Shown here in pieces: positions 1 through 6,530 of a DNA stretch of 7,581 nucleotides (position 1 is its first letter; every line of letters begins with the position of its first letter). The stretch lies in assembly GCA_023134955.1 (NCBI GenBank), contig JAGLUC010000231.1:1-7581 (forward strand). The letters run 5' to 3'. This DNA comes from Methylococcales bacterium. GTDB lineage: Bacteria > Pseudomonadota > Gammaproteobacteria > Methylococcales > Methylomonadaceae. The position numbers were made by a program, and so were the translations under genes. Under the pieces are notes generated by a model, which ran no database searches, was not told the origin of the DNA, and saw only the letters and a program-made list of their open reading frames with translations.

Positions 1-2102
1 TTATAAATAGCCTGTTCGGATTTTACTGTTTGATAAGGCTTCAGTAATTGTTTTACATCTGCTTCCAGCTGTACGGTATTACTTTCTTGTGCTACATAAA
101 TCCCTATGCCGCTATAGCCTAAATCTGGCCAGTATTTTTGATAGATATTACGATTCATGGCAATATGACCTTGATCACCACTGTAATCAGCATAGATGGC
201 AATTACTTTAAAGCTTTGTTCTCCTTGGGCTGTTCGCAACTGAATGCTGTCTCCAATTTCAATACCTTGATGATAAGCATAAGGTTCAGTTACAAAAACA
301 CTGTTTTGGCGGTTAAATGTTTCCCATACTTCACTGTTCTGATTTTGTTTAAAAATAAACCCTTGTCTGGACTTTTCATTGATTTCAAACACTGAAACTT
401 TGCTAACAGTATTGTCGCTAATTAATTGAGTGCGTAGCACACTGCTGAGCATCTCCACCCCGTTCAGTTTTGCCAACTTTTGTTTCAGCAAGTGGTCTGT
501 TGCTGATTTATTGGCGGCTTGCATGTTACCGGATAAATTGACATACAGATCCGCTTGCAAACTGGTTTGTACCCACTCGGAAACAGTCTGACGAAAACTG
601 CCGATCATTAAATCCATCCCTATCGCAGCGGCAACAGCGATCATTAATGTCGCTATCGCACAACCAGTTCTACTGATTTCAGCCTTCACCATACGTACTG
701 GTATGCGGGTTAAAACACTGGAAGAACGAGATAAACTCCCTTCAAGTATATTCATAAGTACAAAGGTAAACAGGGGTGTCAGTAAAGCAAAACCGAATAG
801 CAGCAAAAAAATACTGGCTAATCCCAGGCTGATATTATTTCCTGAAAACAGGATAAGACTTAAACCGCTGACAATAAACAATACAGCCAACAGAGCGGCT
901 GATTGCATTAATCTGCGTGCATTGGATTCCAGTTGTGAACGTAATAATACGCGATGGGGTGATTGTTTAGTGGCTTCCCAGGCAGGTGCTAATACTGCCA
1001 GTAAGGTCGCGGCTATGCCTAGTAAAAACCCGGTGCCAATTTGCATAGGGTTTACTATTAATGCCGTATGATTAACAGGAAAATAAATAGCATTGATGGT
1101 TCTTGAAATCAAAGGTAATAAGTTATTCCCCAGAATAATGCCTAATACAATCCCCAAAACTGACCCGATAACTGCCAGCAATAAGGCTTCGCCAATAATC
1201 AAGCGAAATATTTGCTGCTGGGTCACTCCTATCGAACGCAGACTACCGATTAAACGCCTGCGCTGAATCACTAAAAAAGTCATGCTGTTATAGATTAAAA
1301 ACATACCCACCAATAGAGACAACATACCCAGAGCAGTTAAATTGATAGAAAATGCATGGGTCATTTGCCGCAATGATTCAAGCTGATTGTTGAGTGGCAT
1401 TAATAAAACATCAGCGGGTAATGCTTTACCTATGCGCCGTATTTTTGCTGTCTGCTGATCAGCAATAAGCACATCAATAGCACTGAGTTTGCCAACCAAA
1501 CCCAATATTTCCTGTGCCGTGGCAATATCGCTAATAATCAACTGTTCAAACAATTCCCCCGTATCATTGTCAGGTAACCAGTCGATAATTTTCAACACAT
1601 GCTGACCAGTATTAGTAGTAACAGTAAACGGGTCACCAATTTGCAATTGCATTTTCTGCGCTGTTTGCCGGCTGATTAAAATCGTGTTTGCCTCGGTCAT
1701 TAATCGTAGACTATCCCCACCTTCATATTGTTGCTGCCAGGAAGATTGAAAAGTGTTTTCAATCAAAGGGTCTATGCCATAAAGTTTGAAAGTGTTTTTA
1801 GTGTTTGCTGTGGAATGCACATAGCCGTTAACAGCAGGCGACAGGTTTTGTACCCCGTGATCAACCCTTAAACTGGTATATAATTTCTCATCCAGCCCAC
1901 CATCACTGGCAATGATTCTATAGGATGCTTTTCCTGATAAGGCCTGTGTCGTCTGTTTGAAAGAATTCAATGAACTTTCCAGAGCCAGGTCTATAGAAAC
2001 AACGACTGCGACACCCAGAGCAATCCCCAGAATTGCTAAAGCCAGTTGCCAGGGATGCAAATATAAAAAATGTCGGCTGGCTTTGTTAAGGAGACTTGTC
2101 AT
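1..2102 (-). CDS. FtsX/MacB-type ABC transporter permease, large form (3' end outside window)
   Basis: Inner-membrane permease of an exporter of the MacB/LolCE/FtsX (type VII ABC) kind, working with the ATPase encoded just upstream. I translated the minus strand from the ATG at 2102 and found 700 codons without a stop, so the gene continues past the left edge. TM1 lies near residues 19-40, followed by a periplasmic domain to about 250. Next come TM2 (about 251-277, ending in a YNSMTF stretch typical of FtsX domains), TM3 (301-325), TM4 (355-375, followed by PAWEA), TM5 (402-420), TM6 (424-447) and TM7 (481-501). A second periplasmic domain starts with an FRQTVSEWVQ stretch and is cut. Relatives with two FtsX halves (YbbP-like) are about 800-850 residues, so roughly 130 residues and three TM helices are probably missing. 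The start overlaps the ATPase stop as ATGA, which implies translational coupling. The substrate cannot be told from the sequence. Confidence 0.9.
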   Translation of the reverse strand, partial: MTSLLNKASRHFLYLHPWQLALAILGIALGVAVVVSIDLALESSLNSFKQTTQALSGKASYRIIASDGGLDEKLYTSLRVDHGVQNLSPAVNGYVHSTANTKNTFKLYGIDPLIENTFQSSWQQQYEGGDSLRLMTEANTILISRQTAQKMQLQIGDPFTVTTNTGQHVLKIIDWLPDNDTGELFEQLIISDIATAQEILGLVGKLSAIDVLIADQQTAKIRRIGKALPADVLLMPLNNQLESLRQMTHAFSINLTALGMLSLLVGMFLIYNSMTFLVIQRRRLIGSLRSIGVTQQQIFRLIIGEALLLAVIGSVLGIVLGIILGNNLLPLISRTINAIYFPVNHTALIVNPMQIGTGFLLGIAATLLAVLAPAWEATKQSPHRVLLRSQLESNARRLMQSAALLAVLFIVSGLSLILFSGNNISLGLASIFLLLFGFALLTPLFTFVLMNILEGSLSRSSSVLTRIPVRMVKAEISRTGCAIATLMIAVAAAIGMDLMIGSFRQTVSEWVQTSLQADLYVNLSGNMQAANKSATDHLLKQKLAKLNGVEMLSSVLRTQLISDNTVSKVSVFEINEKSRQGFIFKQNQNSEVWETFNRQNSVFVTEPYAYHQGIEIGDSIQLRTAQGEQSFKVIAIYADYSGDQGHIAMNRNIYQKYWPDLGYSGIGIYVAQESNTVQLEADVKQLLKPYQTVKSEQAIY

Positions 2103-2794
2103 CTGTTGTCAGTCTCCAGTTTTAGAGCCTTATTTTTGATTGCAAATACCCGATCCGCTTTACCCATCACTTCAGCACTATGTGTCGCCATAATCAGGGT
2201 CTTACCAGCATTGTGAACCAGATTATCTAACAATTCCAATACCTGTTTACCCGTATCAATATCCAGATTACCCGTCGGTTCATCAGCAAGAATAATATCT
2301 GGATTATGTACAAGGGCTCTGGCAATCGCAACCCGCTGTTGCTCACCCCCGGATAAACGATCAGGATAGGTGTTACTGCGGTCAGCCAGATCCAGTTGTG
2401 TCAGTAACCCGGCAACTTTATCCCTGTCATCGTCGTTAATAGGGTTGATTAGCTCCAGGGGTAATAACAGATTTTCGGCAACCGTCAGTGTCGGGATTAA
2501 ATTGTAAGCCTGAAATACAAAACCTATATGATGGCGCCGAAACAAGGTGCGTTGCTGCTCGGTTAACATACACAGATTAATATCGTTGACACGAATATCA
2601 CCCTTTGAGGGCTGGTCTAAGCCGCTGATCAAATTGAGTAAGGTAGATTTTCCAGAACCACTGCGACCTAACAAAACAATGAATTCACCGACAGTGACAG
2701 ACAAGGTCAAATCTTTAAAAATAACATGTTGCTGCCCAGATTCAAGATAATCTTTACTGAGTTGATAAATTTCTAGGGCTGGTTTTTTCATCAT
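2099..2794 (-). CDS. ABC transporter ATP-binding protein, LolD/MacB type
   Basis: Cytoplasmic ATPase that powers the FtsX-type permease encoded directly downstream. The 231 residues match the usual size of LolD/YbbA-like subunits. Visible motifs are Walker A GRSGSGKS (43-50), Q-loop Q95 in FVFQ, the ABC signature LSGGEQQR (147-154), Walker B IILADEP (167-173) followed by the D-loop region GNLD, and the H-loop histidine H205 in ATHS. The signature LSGGEQQR and the ADEPTGNLD stretch are characteristic of the MacB/LolD branch. There are two adjacent ATG codons (2794 and 2791); neither has a strong Shine-Dalgarno sequence, so the exact start is uncertain by one residue. The stop overlaps the permease start by 4 bp. 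The pair is transcribed away from the fused ABC exporter at 3161, so the two transporters are unlikely to share a transcript. Confidence 0.95.
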   Translation of the reverse strand: MMKKPALEIYQLSKDYLESGQQHVIFKDLTLSVTVGEFIVLLGRSGSGKSTLLNLISGLDQPSKGDIRVNDINLCMLTEQQRTLFRRHHIGFVFQAYNLIPTLTVAENLLLPLELINPINDDDRDKVAGLLTQLDLADRSNTYPDRLSGGEQQRVAIARALVHNPDIILADEPTGNLDIDTGKQVLELLDNLVHNAGKTLIMATHSAEVMGKADRVFAIKNKALKLETDNR

Positions 2795-2830
2795 CTTAAC
2801 TAACGTAGTTTTTAAATCTGAAACTAAACT

Positions 2831-3002
2831 CTATAGGATGTACTGAGGTACGAATAACACCATAGATGCTGTGTAGTAGAGCAACGCACTAGGGCAAGAA
2901 AGCCCGTAGCTAAAGTGATGCAGGAGCAATTACCGAGGAGCAGTTGTGCCGGGCACATCATTTTAAAACAAGGTGCGCTTCGTACCTCAGCACACCCTAT
3001 GG
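2831..3002. repeat. Element A: REPIN/MITE-like inverted-repeat element, about 172 bp
   Basis: The outer arms 2831-2853 and 2980-3002 are inverted copies of each other with 20 of 23 positions identical; the shared core is CTGAGGTACGA. Each arm can also fold on itself: the right arm pairs GGTGCGC (2972-2978) imperfectly with GCACACC (2990-2996), and the left arm pairs CTATAGG with CCATAG near 2865. Between them lie GGGC-N6-GCCC (2892-2905), GTGCCGGGCAC (2946-2956) and a pairing of AAAGTGATG with CATCATTTT across about 2912-2963. Two short hairpins in inverted orientation flanking a structured spacer is the layout of REPIN-type or non-autonomous mobile repeats. There is no ORF and no transposase in the window. 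Mobility is inferred, not shown. Confidence 0.6.
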
Positions 3003-3062
3003 CTTAAAAACATACAAGCTTTGAAAAAAGTTAAATCAATTTTGTACTAGCTCTCAGCTATT

Positions 3063-3085
3063 AAACCAAAGTTAATGGACTACTA
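3063..3085. repeat. Solo copy of the outer repeat of element B
   Basis: These 23 bases match 6507-6529 (the right outer arm of element B) in the same orientation at 20 of 23 positions, sharing TGGACTACTA at the end. No clear inverted partner is visible nearby, so this looks like a single or decayed copy. It lies about 75 bp upstream of the ABC exporter start. Confidence 0.45.
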
Positions 3086-3160
3086 TCTATGCGTATTCAT
3101 AACCTAAATAACTCATTGAATGTTATATTTGACTGAAATATTTAAGATAATTCAAAAATC

Positions 3161-4927
3161 ATGCATAAAACACAACCTGGTTATCGCAGGTTTAGCTCAT
3201 TAATTCATCTGATGGTTTTTTTTAAACCTTATAAAATCAGAATACTGCTGGCGTTTATAGTGTTGATTATTTCAGCCATCGCCACATTGGTATTACCTGT
3301 TGCGATTAAATTAATCATAGACCAGGGCTATTTACTGCAACAGCATGAACTCATTAATCAATATTTCATCTTGCTCTTTGCTATTGTTGTTGTCATGGCT
3401 ATATTTTCAGCAACGCGATTTTATTTGGTGATGTGGCTGGGGGAACGTATTGTTGCGGATATCCGCTCAAAACTATACCAACATATTCTAACAATGGAGC
3501 CGGCTTTTTTTGAAACCACCCGAACAGGGGAACTTCTGTCACGACTCACCACTGATACTACATTAGTGCAATCCGTTGTCGGCTCAGGAATTTCAATCAC
3601 TTTACGCTGTTCTTTTTTACTCGCTGGCAGTTTAATCATGCTATCGGTCACCAACCTGCAACTCACTGGTTTAATTCTAATCATTGTCCCTCTGGTGATA
3701 CTGCCATTAATTATCTTCGGACGTAGAATCAGACGCTTATCAAAAAAAAACCAGAACCTTATCGCCGAATCCAGCGCTATAGCTGGAGAAACATTCAATG
3801 CCATACAAATGGTTCAGTCTTATCTTCTGGAAGACTTTTATAGCCAATGTTTTAACATATCCGTTGAAAGCGCATTTATGACTGCACGAAAACGATTGAT
3901 GGCAAGGGCTTTGTTGGCGGCATTTGCTATATTCATTGTTTTTAGTGCGATGATGGCTATTATCTGGTTAGGTGCCCAATGGGTGCTGGTCGGGAAAATG
4001 ACGCTAGGGGAACTCAGTCAGTTTCTGATTTATGCGATTATGGTAGCGACCAATTCTGCTGCACTCAGTGAAGTCTGGGGAGATATTCAAAGAGCGGCCG
4101 GGGCAATGGAGCGTATTCTAGAGTTATTAAAATCACAAGCTAAAATTGTCTCACCCAGGCAAGCTCTGTTGATTCCAGCTTCTAAACTTGAAGCTATACA
4201 TTTTAAGCATGTTTTTTTTATGTATCCTTCACGGCCCGAGCAACATGCCTTGCACGATTTCAGCCTTAATATTGCTGCTGGCGAAACAATTGCACTGGTT
4301 GGCCCTTCAGGTGCTGGTAAAAGTACAGTATTCCAATTGTTGTTACGTTTTTATCAGATACAACAGGGAAACATTACTCTGGGTGAGGTCGATATAGCAC
4401 AAGCCAATATTAAACAACTTAGGCAAGCTTGTGCCATTGTTCCCCAGGAAACTTCAATATTTGCTGCCAGTGTCATGGAAAATATTCGCTATGGAAAACC
4501 TGAGGCAAGTGATGATGAAATTAGAACAGCGGCTGTAGCCGCAGCAGCCGATGAATTTATCCATCGACTTCCCGACGGATACGATACCTTTTTAGGTGAA
4601 CATGGTATTAGGTTATCGGGTGGCCAACGTCAGCGGATTGCGATAGCTAGAGCCATACTTAAAAATGCACCTGTTTTATTATTGGATGAAGCGACCAGTT
4701 CTCTGGATGCAGAAAGTGAAAAGCTGGTTCAGGATGCCTTACAGCATTTAATGCAGAATCGCACTACCCTGGTTATCGCACATCGTCTTGCGACTGTTTT
4801 ACGAGCTGACAGAATTGTGGTGATGAATCACGGTAAAATTGTTGCTATAGGTACACATCAGCAATTACTGGAACAAAAAGGCCTTTATGCCCGGCTGGCA
4901 GCGTTGCAGTTTGGTGAATTATATTAA
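3161..4927 (+). CDS. ABC exporter with fused membrane and ATPase domains, MsbA-related family
   Basis: Inner-membrane half-transporter of the ABCB/type IV exporter class; two copies should form the working pump. The N-terminal part holds six predicted TM helices, near residues 27-49, 68-90, 145-163, 167-187, 249-271 and 283-305. Conserved transmembrane-domain stretches include FFETTRTGELLSRLTTDT (about 116-133) and GELSQF (283-288). The ATPase domain has A-loop Y355, Walker A GPSGAGKS (381-388), Q-loop Q429, signature LSGGQRQR (485-492), Walker B VLLLDEA (505-511), a D-loop with SSLD, and H-loop H541. The length of 588 and the overall pattern fit the MsbA-related group (as I recall it, TIGR02204), which is distinct from true MsbA. 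Lipid, drug or peptide substrates are all possible. The ATG at 3161 has no clear Shine-Dalgarno sequence; M18 is a less likely alternative start because family members usually carry this N-terminal lead. The gene stands alone on its strand. Confidence 0.95.
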   Translation: MHKTQPGYRRFSSLIHLMVFFKPYKIRILLAFIVLIISAIATLVLPVAIKLIIDQGYLLQQHELINQYFILLFAIVVVMAIFSATRFYLVMWLGERIVADIRSKLYQHILTMEPAFFETTRTGELLSRLTTDTTLVQSVVGSGISITLRCSFLLAGSLIMLSVTNLQLTGLILIIVPLVILPLIIFGRRIRRLSKKNQNLIAESSAIAGETFNAIQMVQSYLLEDFYSQCFNISVESAFMTARKRLMARALLAAFAIFIVFSAMMAIIWLGAQWVLVGKMTLGELSQFLIYAIMVATNSAALSEVWGDIQRAAGAMERILELLKSQAKIVSPRQALLIPASKLEAIHFKHVFFMYPSRPEQHALHDFSLNIAAGETIALVGPSGAGKSTVFQLLLRFYQIQQGNITLGEVDIAQANIKQLRQACAIVPQETSIFAASVMENIRYGKPEASDDEIRTAAVAAAADEFIHRLPDGYDTFLGEHGIRLSGGQRQRIAIARAILKNAPVLLLDEATSSLDAESEKLVQDALQHLMQNRTTLVIAHRLATVLRADRIVVMNHGKIVAIGTHQQLLEQKGLYARLAALQFGELY

Positions 4928-4949
4928 TTTAACAGAGTGATTGGGATGA

Positions 4950-5189
4950 TTACTTTGGTGTAAAAATTGAAACAGGAATTGCAAAAAAAGCACCGACAAT
5001 CCATTGTCTGATAGACCAAAAATACGCTTTTCTCAATCTGGCAATCCTGCTCCAGGCAAAATGAATACGAGCATGCAAAATTGCATGTTTATGATAAGTC
5101 AGATGCATTTTCTTAACAAAAACTTCTGCATCTTCAAGATCACCTGATCCGATTAGACTCTGTAATGTTATCCAGTCTTGTTTAAACAT
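4950..5189 (-). CDS. Small protein, tentatively DUF3703-like, possibly shortened at the C terminus
   Basis: A 79-residue basic protein with no signal peptide. The helical middle has a GDLEDAE stretch near residues 15-21 and HARIHFAW near 40-47, then RQWIVGAFFAIPVSIF up to the end. The order of short acidic segment, H-x-R-x-H and a later I-V-G-A hydrophobic segment recalls DUF3703 proteins (about 110-120 residues), whose function is unknown. In those I remember a GNTGG-type motif after the hydrophobic part. Here the protein stops before it, and the other two frames downstream do not restore it. A TTG directly before the ATG would add one residue; an in-frame stop 15 nt upstream blocks any longer form. 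It is the last gene of the leftward cluster, 151 bp after the ferritin-like gene, with element C between them, and it converges on the ABC exporter with only 22 bp separating the stops. Confidence 0.6.
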   Translation of the reverse strand: MFKQDWITLQSLIGSGDLEDAEVFVKKMHLTYHKHAILHARIHFAWSRIARLRKAYFWSIRQWIVGAFFAIPVSIFTPK

Positions 5190-5217
5190 CAATCCGAACT
5201 AAGGAACGTGCACAAAA

Positions 5218-5343
5218 TAACTTCAACAACTGACTGGTCTTTTTGTCTGTCTTCTTCGTTGTGGCAACAGTTACGTAGCTGGCTATGCGCCTGTTTCCAC
5301 GCCTTGAAGACAGATAAAAATCCTTCGCCAGTTGTCGAACTTA
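5218..5343. repeat. Element C: near-complete 126-bp palindrome
   Basis: Outer arms 5218-5232 and 5329-5343 are inverted copies (13 of 15). Inner arms 5240-5254 and 5306-5320 are inverted copies (14 of 15). Pairing continues imperfectly to a small central hairpin TAGC-TG-GCTA at 5276-5285, almost exactly in the middle. The whole stretch could fold into one long cruciform or RNA hairpin. The ends read TAACTTC and GAACTTA, so a TA target duplication, as produced by IS630/mariner-type elements, would be compatible, but it is not proven. The right end includes the TAA stop of the ferritin-like gene. Transcribed from the minus strand, the hairpin lies between two genes of one operon and could affect mRNA stability. 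Confidence 0.65.
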
Positions 5344-5784
5344 CTCCCCTGGTTTTTGAAGCATTTTACGTACATCACCAAGATGCATTTCTTCTAGTGA
5401 TATCATGCGCCTGGCATATTCTTCAAGCATCACATTACGACCATTAACCAACTGCAACAGATTATTGTATTCGGATAAGGCCAGCATTTCATGCTCCAGC
5501 GACTCTCTCAGAATATCTCCAATATCATGACGGTGAGTCTCTAATAATGAACCGATACCTAATGAAGGATGAGCACCTAAATGAGTGATTAATTCACCTG
5601 CCTCACTTGCGTGGTTTAAGGATTCAGTTGCTTGACCTCGCATCCAGGAAACAATCGGGATACGACCATAACCAAAAACCATTAAAGAATAGTGAGTATA
5701 GCGAACCACGCCAGCTAACTCCGCTTCCAGAATTTTATTTAGTACTTTTATTACTTCGTCATTATTGATTTCAGTGTTAGTCAT
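5341..5784 (-). CDS. Bacterioferritin-like / ferritin-like di-iron protein
   Basis: Soluble four-helix ferritin-like protein of 147 residues; classical bacterioferritin is about 155-160. Likely di-iron ligands by position are E22 (in EAELAG), E54 and H58 (in TESLNH), E99 (in LEHEM), and E131 with H134 (in LEEMH). The second half keeps the ExxH spacing, but the first half reads ExxxH, with serine where the ExxH glutamate would stand. The IPIVSW and GAHPSL stretches match a bacterioferritin-like subgroup I recall from proteobacteria. Iron storage, iron oxidation or peroxide defence are possible; heme binding cannot be judged, because no clear counterpart of the Bfr heme methionine is visible. 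The start is well supported by AGGAG at 5791-5795, 6 nt before the ATG. It lies 47 bp after the DCC-family gene, probably in the same operon. The stop codon lies inside palindromic element C. Confidence 0.9.
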   Translation of the reverse strand: MTNTEINNDEVIKVLNKILEAELAGVVRYTHYSLMVFGYGRIPIVSWMRGQATESLNHASEAGELITHLGAHPSLGIGSLLETHRHDIGDILRESLEHEMLALSEYNNLLQLVNGRNVMLEEYARRMISLEEMHLGDVRKMLQKPGE

Positions 5785-5831
5785 AACAAGCTCCTAAATT
5801 AAAATAATTACTGCATGGTAACAATGTGAAC

Positions 5832-6203
5832 TTATAGTCGTCCACTTTGATAAAGTCGACGATTAACCAGCCAGTGATAAATTCTAGCGAGCACGGGTCT
5901 GATCAGTGGTAAGCCAATCAGCCAGGCTATAGGTTGCAATATGGGGACTTTACCCATTAATAAAATGTACGCATCCATCTCAGAAAGAACCCTCTCGTTC
6001 TCATCTTTAACATGCAACTCAGTTAATGCTTTAACTGGGTCAATACCCAACTCAGATAACTTTTGTTCCTGACCGGTAATATCTATCCAGCAAACATTAT
6101 CGCCTGCCTTACCTGCAAGCTTTTCATAAGTTTGCCTATCTTTGACACATTTTGGGCAGGCACCATCATAATAAACACTAATTTTACCTTTAACCTTAGT
6201 CAT
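5832..6203 (-). CDS. DCC-family thiol-disulfide oxidoreductase-like protein (DUF393)
   Basis: A 123-residue protein of the DCC/DUF393 family (PF04134), named for the N-terminal D-x-x-C-x-x-C motif. Here YYDGACPKC places the two cysteines at residues 16 and 19, a CxxC suited to thiol-disulfide exchange in a thioredoxin-like fold. A basic, partly hydrophobic C-terminal segment (about 80-118, including PILQPIAWLIGLPLIRPV) is usual for the family. Family members lack a well-defined biochemical role. The reading frame stays open upstream to a GTG at 6305, but I chose the ATG at 6203: it is preceded by GGGGA with 7 nt spacing, and the resulting length is normal for the family. The rejected 34-residue extension has no family match and would cover a perfect inverted repeat. 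The gene leads the group followed by the ferritin-like and DUF3703-like genes. Confidence 0.88.
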   Translation of the reverse strand: MTKVKGKISVYYDGACPKCVKDRQTYEKLAGKAGDNVCWIDITGQEQKLSELGIDPVKALTELHVKDENERVLSEMDAYILLMGKVPILQPIAWLIGLPLIRPVLARIYHWLVNRRLYQSGRL

Positions 6204-6210
6204 ATCATTA

Positions 6211-6215
6211 TCCCC
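6211..6215 (-). promoter_or_regulatory. Ribosome binding site that sets the DCC gene start
   Basis: GGGGA on the minus strand, 7 nt upstream of the ATG at 6203. It decides between this start and the in-frame GTG at 6305, which has no comparable site. Confidence 0.75.
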
Positions 6216-6263
6216 AAAGCAACTTATGCGTTGTCTAAAAACAGTATTCACCAGAGACTGATG

Positions 6264-6292
6264 TATATTTTCCATTAACAATGGAAAATATA
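6264..6292. promoter_or_regulatory. Perfect 12-bp inverted repeat, candidate operator upstream of the DCC gene
   Basis: TATATTTTCCAT at 6264-6275 and its exact reverse complement at 6281-6292, separated by 5 nt. It lies 61-89 nt upstream of the chosen start of the DCC gene. The perfect symmetry and position fit a binding site for a dimeric regulator, or a leader hairpin if transcription starts farther upstream. It does not match the Fur, NsrR or MerR site patterns I know, so the regulator is unknown. Confidence 0.4.
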
Positions 6293-6378
6293 GCCCTGTA
6301 TCCACAACAAAGATCTTTACAGCGAGATCGTAGGTTTTCGCATTCTTTTGATAGCCATCCTCAACCTGTTTTTATAAG

Positions 6379-6530
6379 CTAGTACCCCGTCAATATTGGT
6401 TTGATGATTATTGTAGAGCGCGACTTCAGTCCGCAATACTTAAAGAATAATCGTTGACGCATTACTCATAGCGGACTAAAGTCGCGCTCTACAAAAACAA
6501 TCCATCAAACTAAAGTTGTTGGACTACTAG
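6379..6530. repeat. Element B: composite palindromic (REPIN-like) element, about 152 bp
   Basis: Inner arms 6411-6434 and 6471-6494 are inverted copies with 23 of 24 bases identical; they carry the core GTAGAGCGCGACTT and enclose a 36-nt loop. Each arm also folds on itself (GCGCGACT, TC, AGTCCGC). Outside them, 6379-6406 and 6503-6530 form a second, weaker inverted repeat (21 of 28). Two short hairpins in opposite orientation are the hallmark of REP doublets moved by RAYT transposases; the outer repeat is extra and may mark the true ends. No transposase is in the window. It separates merA and its mini-ORF from the DCC operon and could act as a transcript boundary, though no T-run follows. Confidence 0.65.

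Larger units (their letters stand above)
2795..3160. other. Divergent intergenic region, 366 bp, with repeat element A
   Basis: No convincing gene lies here. It separates the leftward ATPase-permease operon from the rightward fused ABC exporter and must contain promoters for both. Nearly half is palindromic element A (2831-3002). The remainder, 3003-3160, is AT-rich and carries one copy of a 23-nt repeat also found in element B. A weak sigma70-like pair in front of the exporter is TTGAAT (3116-3121), 17 bp, TATTTA (3139-3144). It is too poor to call as a promoter, and it would leave a leader of only about 10 nt. Confidence 0.6.

Noticed and set aside
703..1071. Plus-strand ORF of 122 codons inside the permease gene
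   Set aside because: Shadow of the permease, whose minus-strand frame is open throughout and rich in TM segments.
3421..3804. Minus-strand ORF of 127 codons inside the ABC exporter
   Set aside because: Shadow of a well-supported gene on the plus strand.
5218..5343. Integron attC site
   Set aside because: Size and symmetry fit, but the ends do not match the RYYYAAC and GTTRRRY core sites, and no integrase or cassette array is visible.
5195..5360. Open minus-strand frame ending in TGATG at the start of the DUF3703-like gene
   Set aside because: The overlap looks like translational coupling, but the frame has no usable ATG, GTG or TTG start before its last few codons and lies mostly in element C.
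5178..5447. 89-codon plus-strand ORF across element C and the end of the ferritin-like gene
   Set aside because: Antisense to a clear gene, no recognisable domain, and much of it is palindromic repeat sequence.
6196..6214. Fur box over the DCC start (GATAATGATA)
   Set aside because: Only the first half of the Fur consensus matches; the second half does not, and the bases are explained by the ribosome binding site and start.
6204..6305. N-terminal extension of the DCC protein from a GTG at 6305
   Set aside because: The ATG at 6203 has a GGGGA ribosome binding site at ideal spacing and gives normal family length; the extension covers a perfect palindrome and resembles nothing I know.
6411..6494. 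Intrinsic terminator for merA
   Set aside because: The hairpin is strong, but no T-run follows on either strand and the 36-nt loop is long; better explained as a repeat element.
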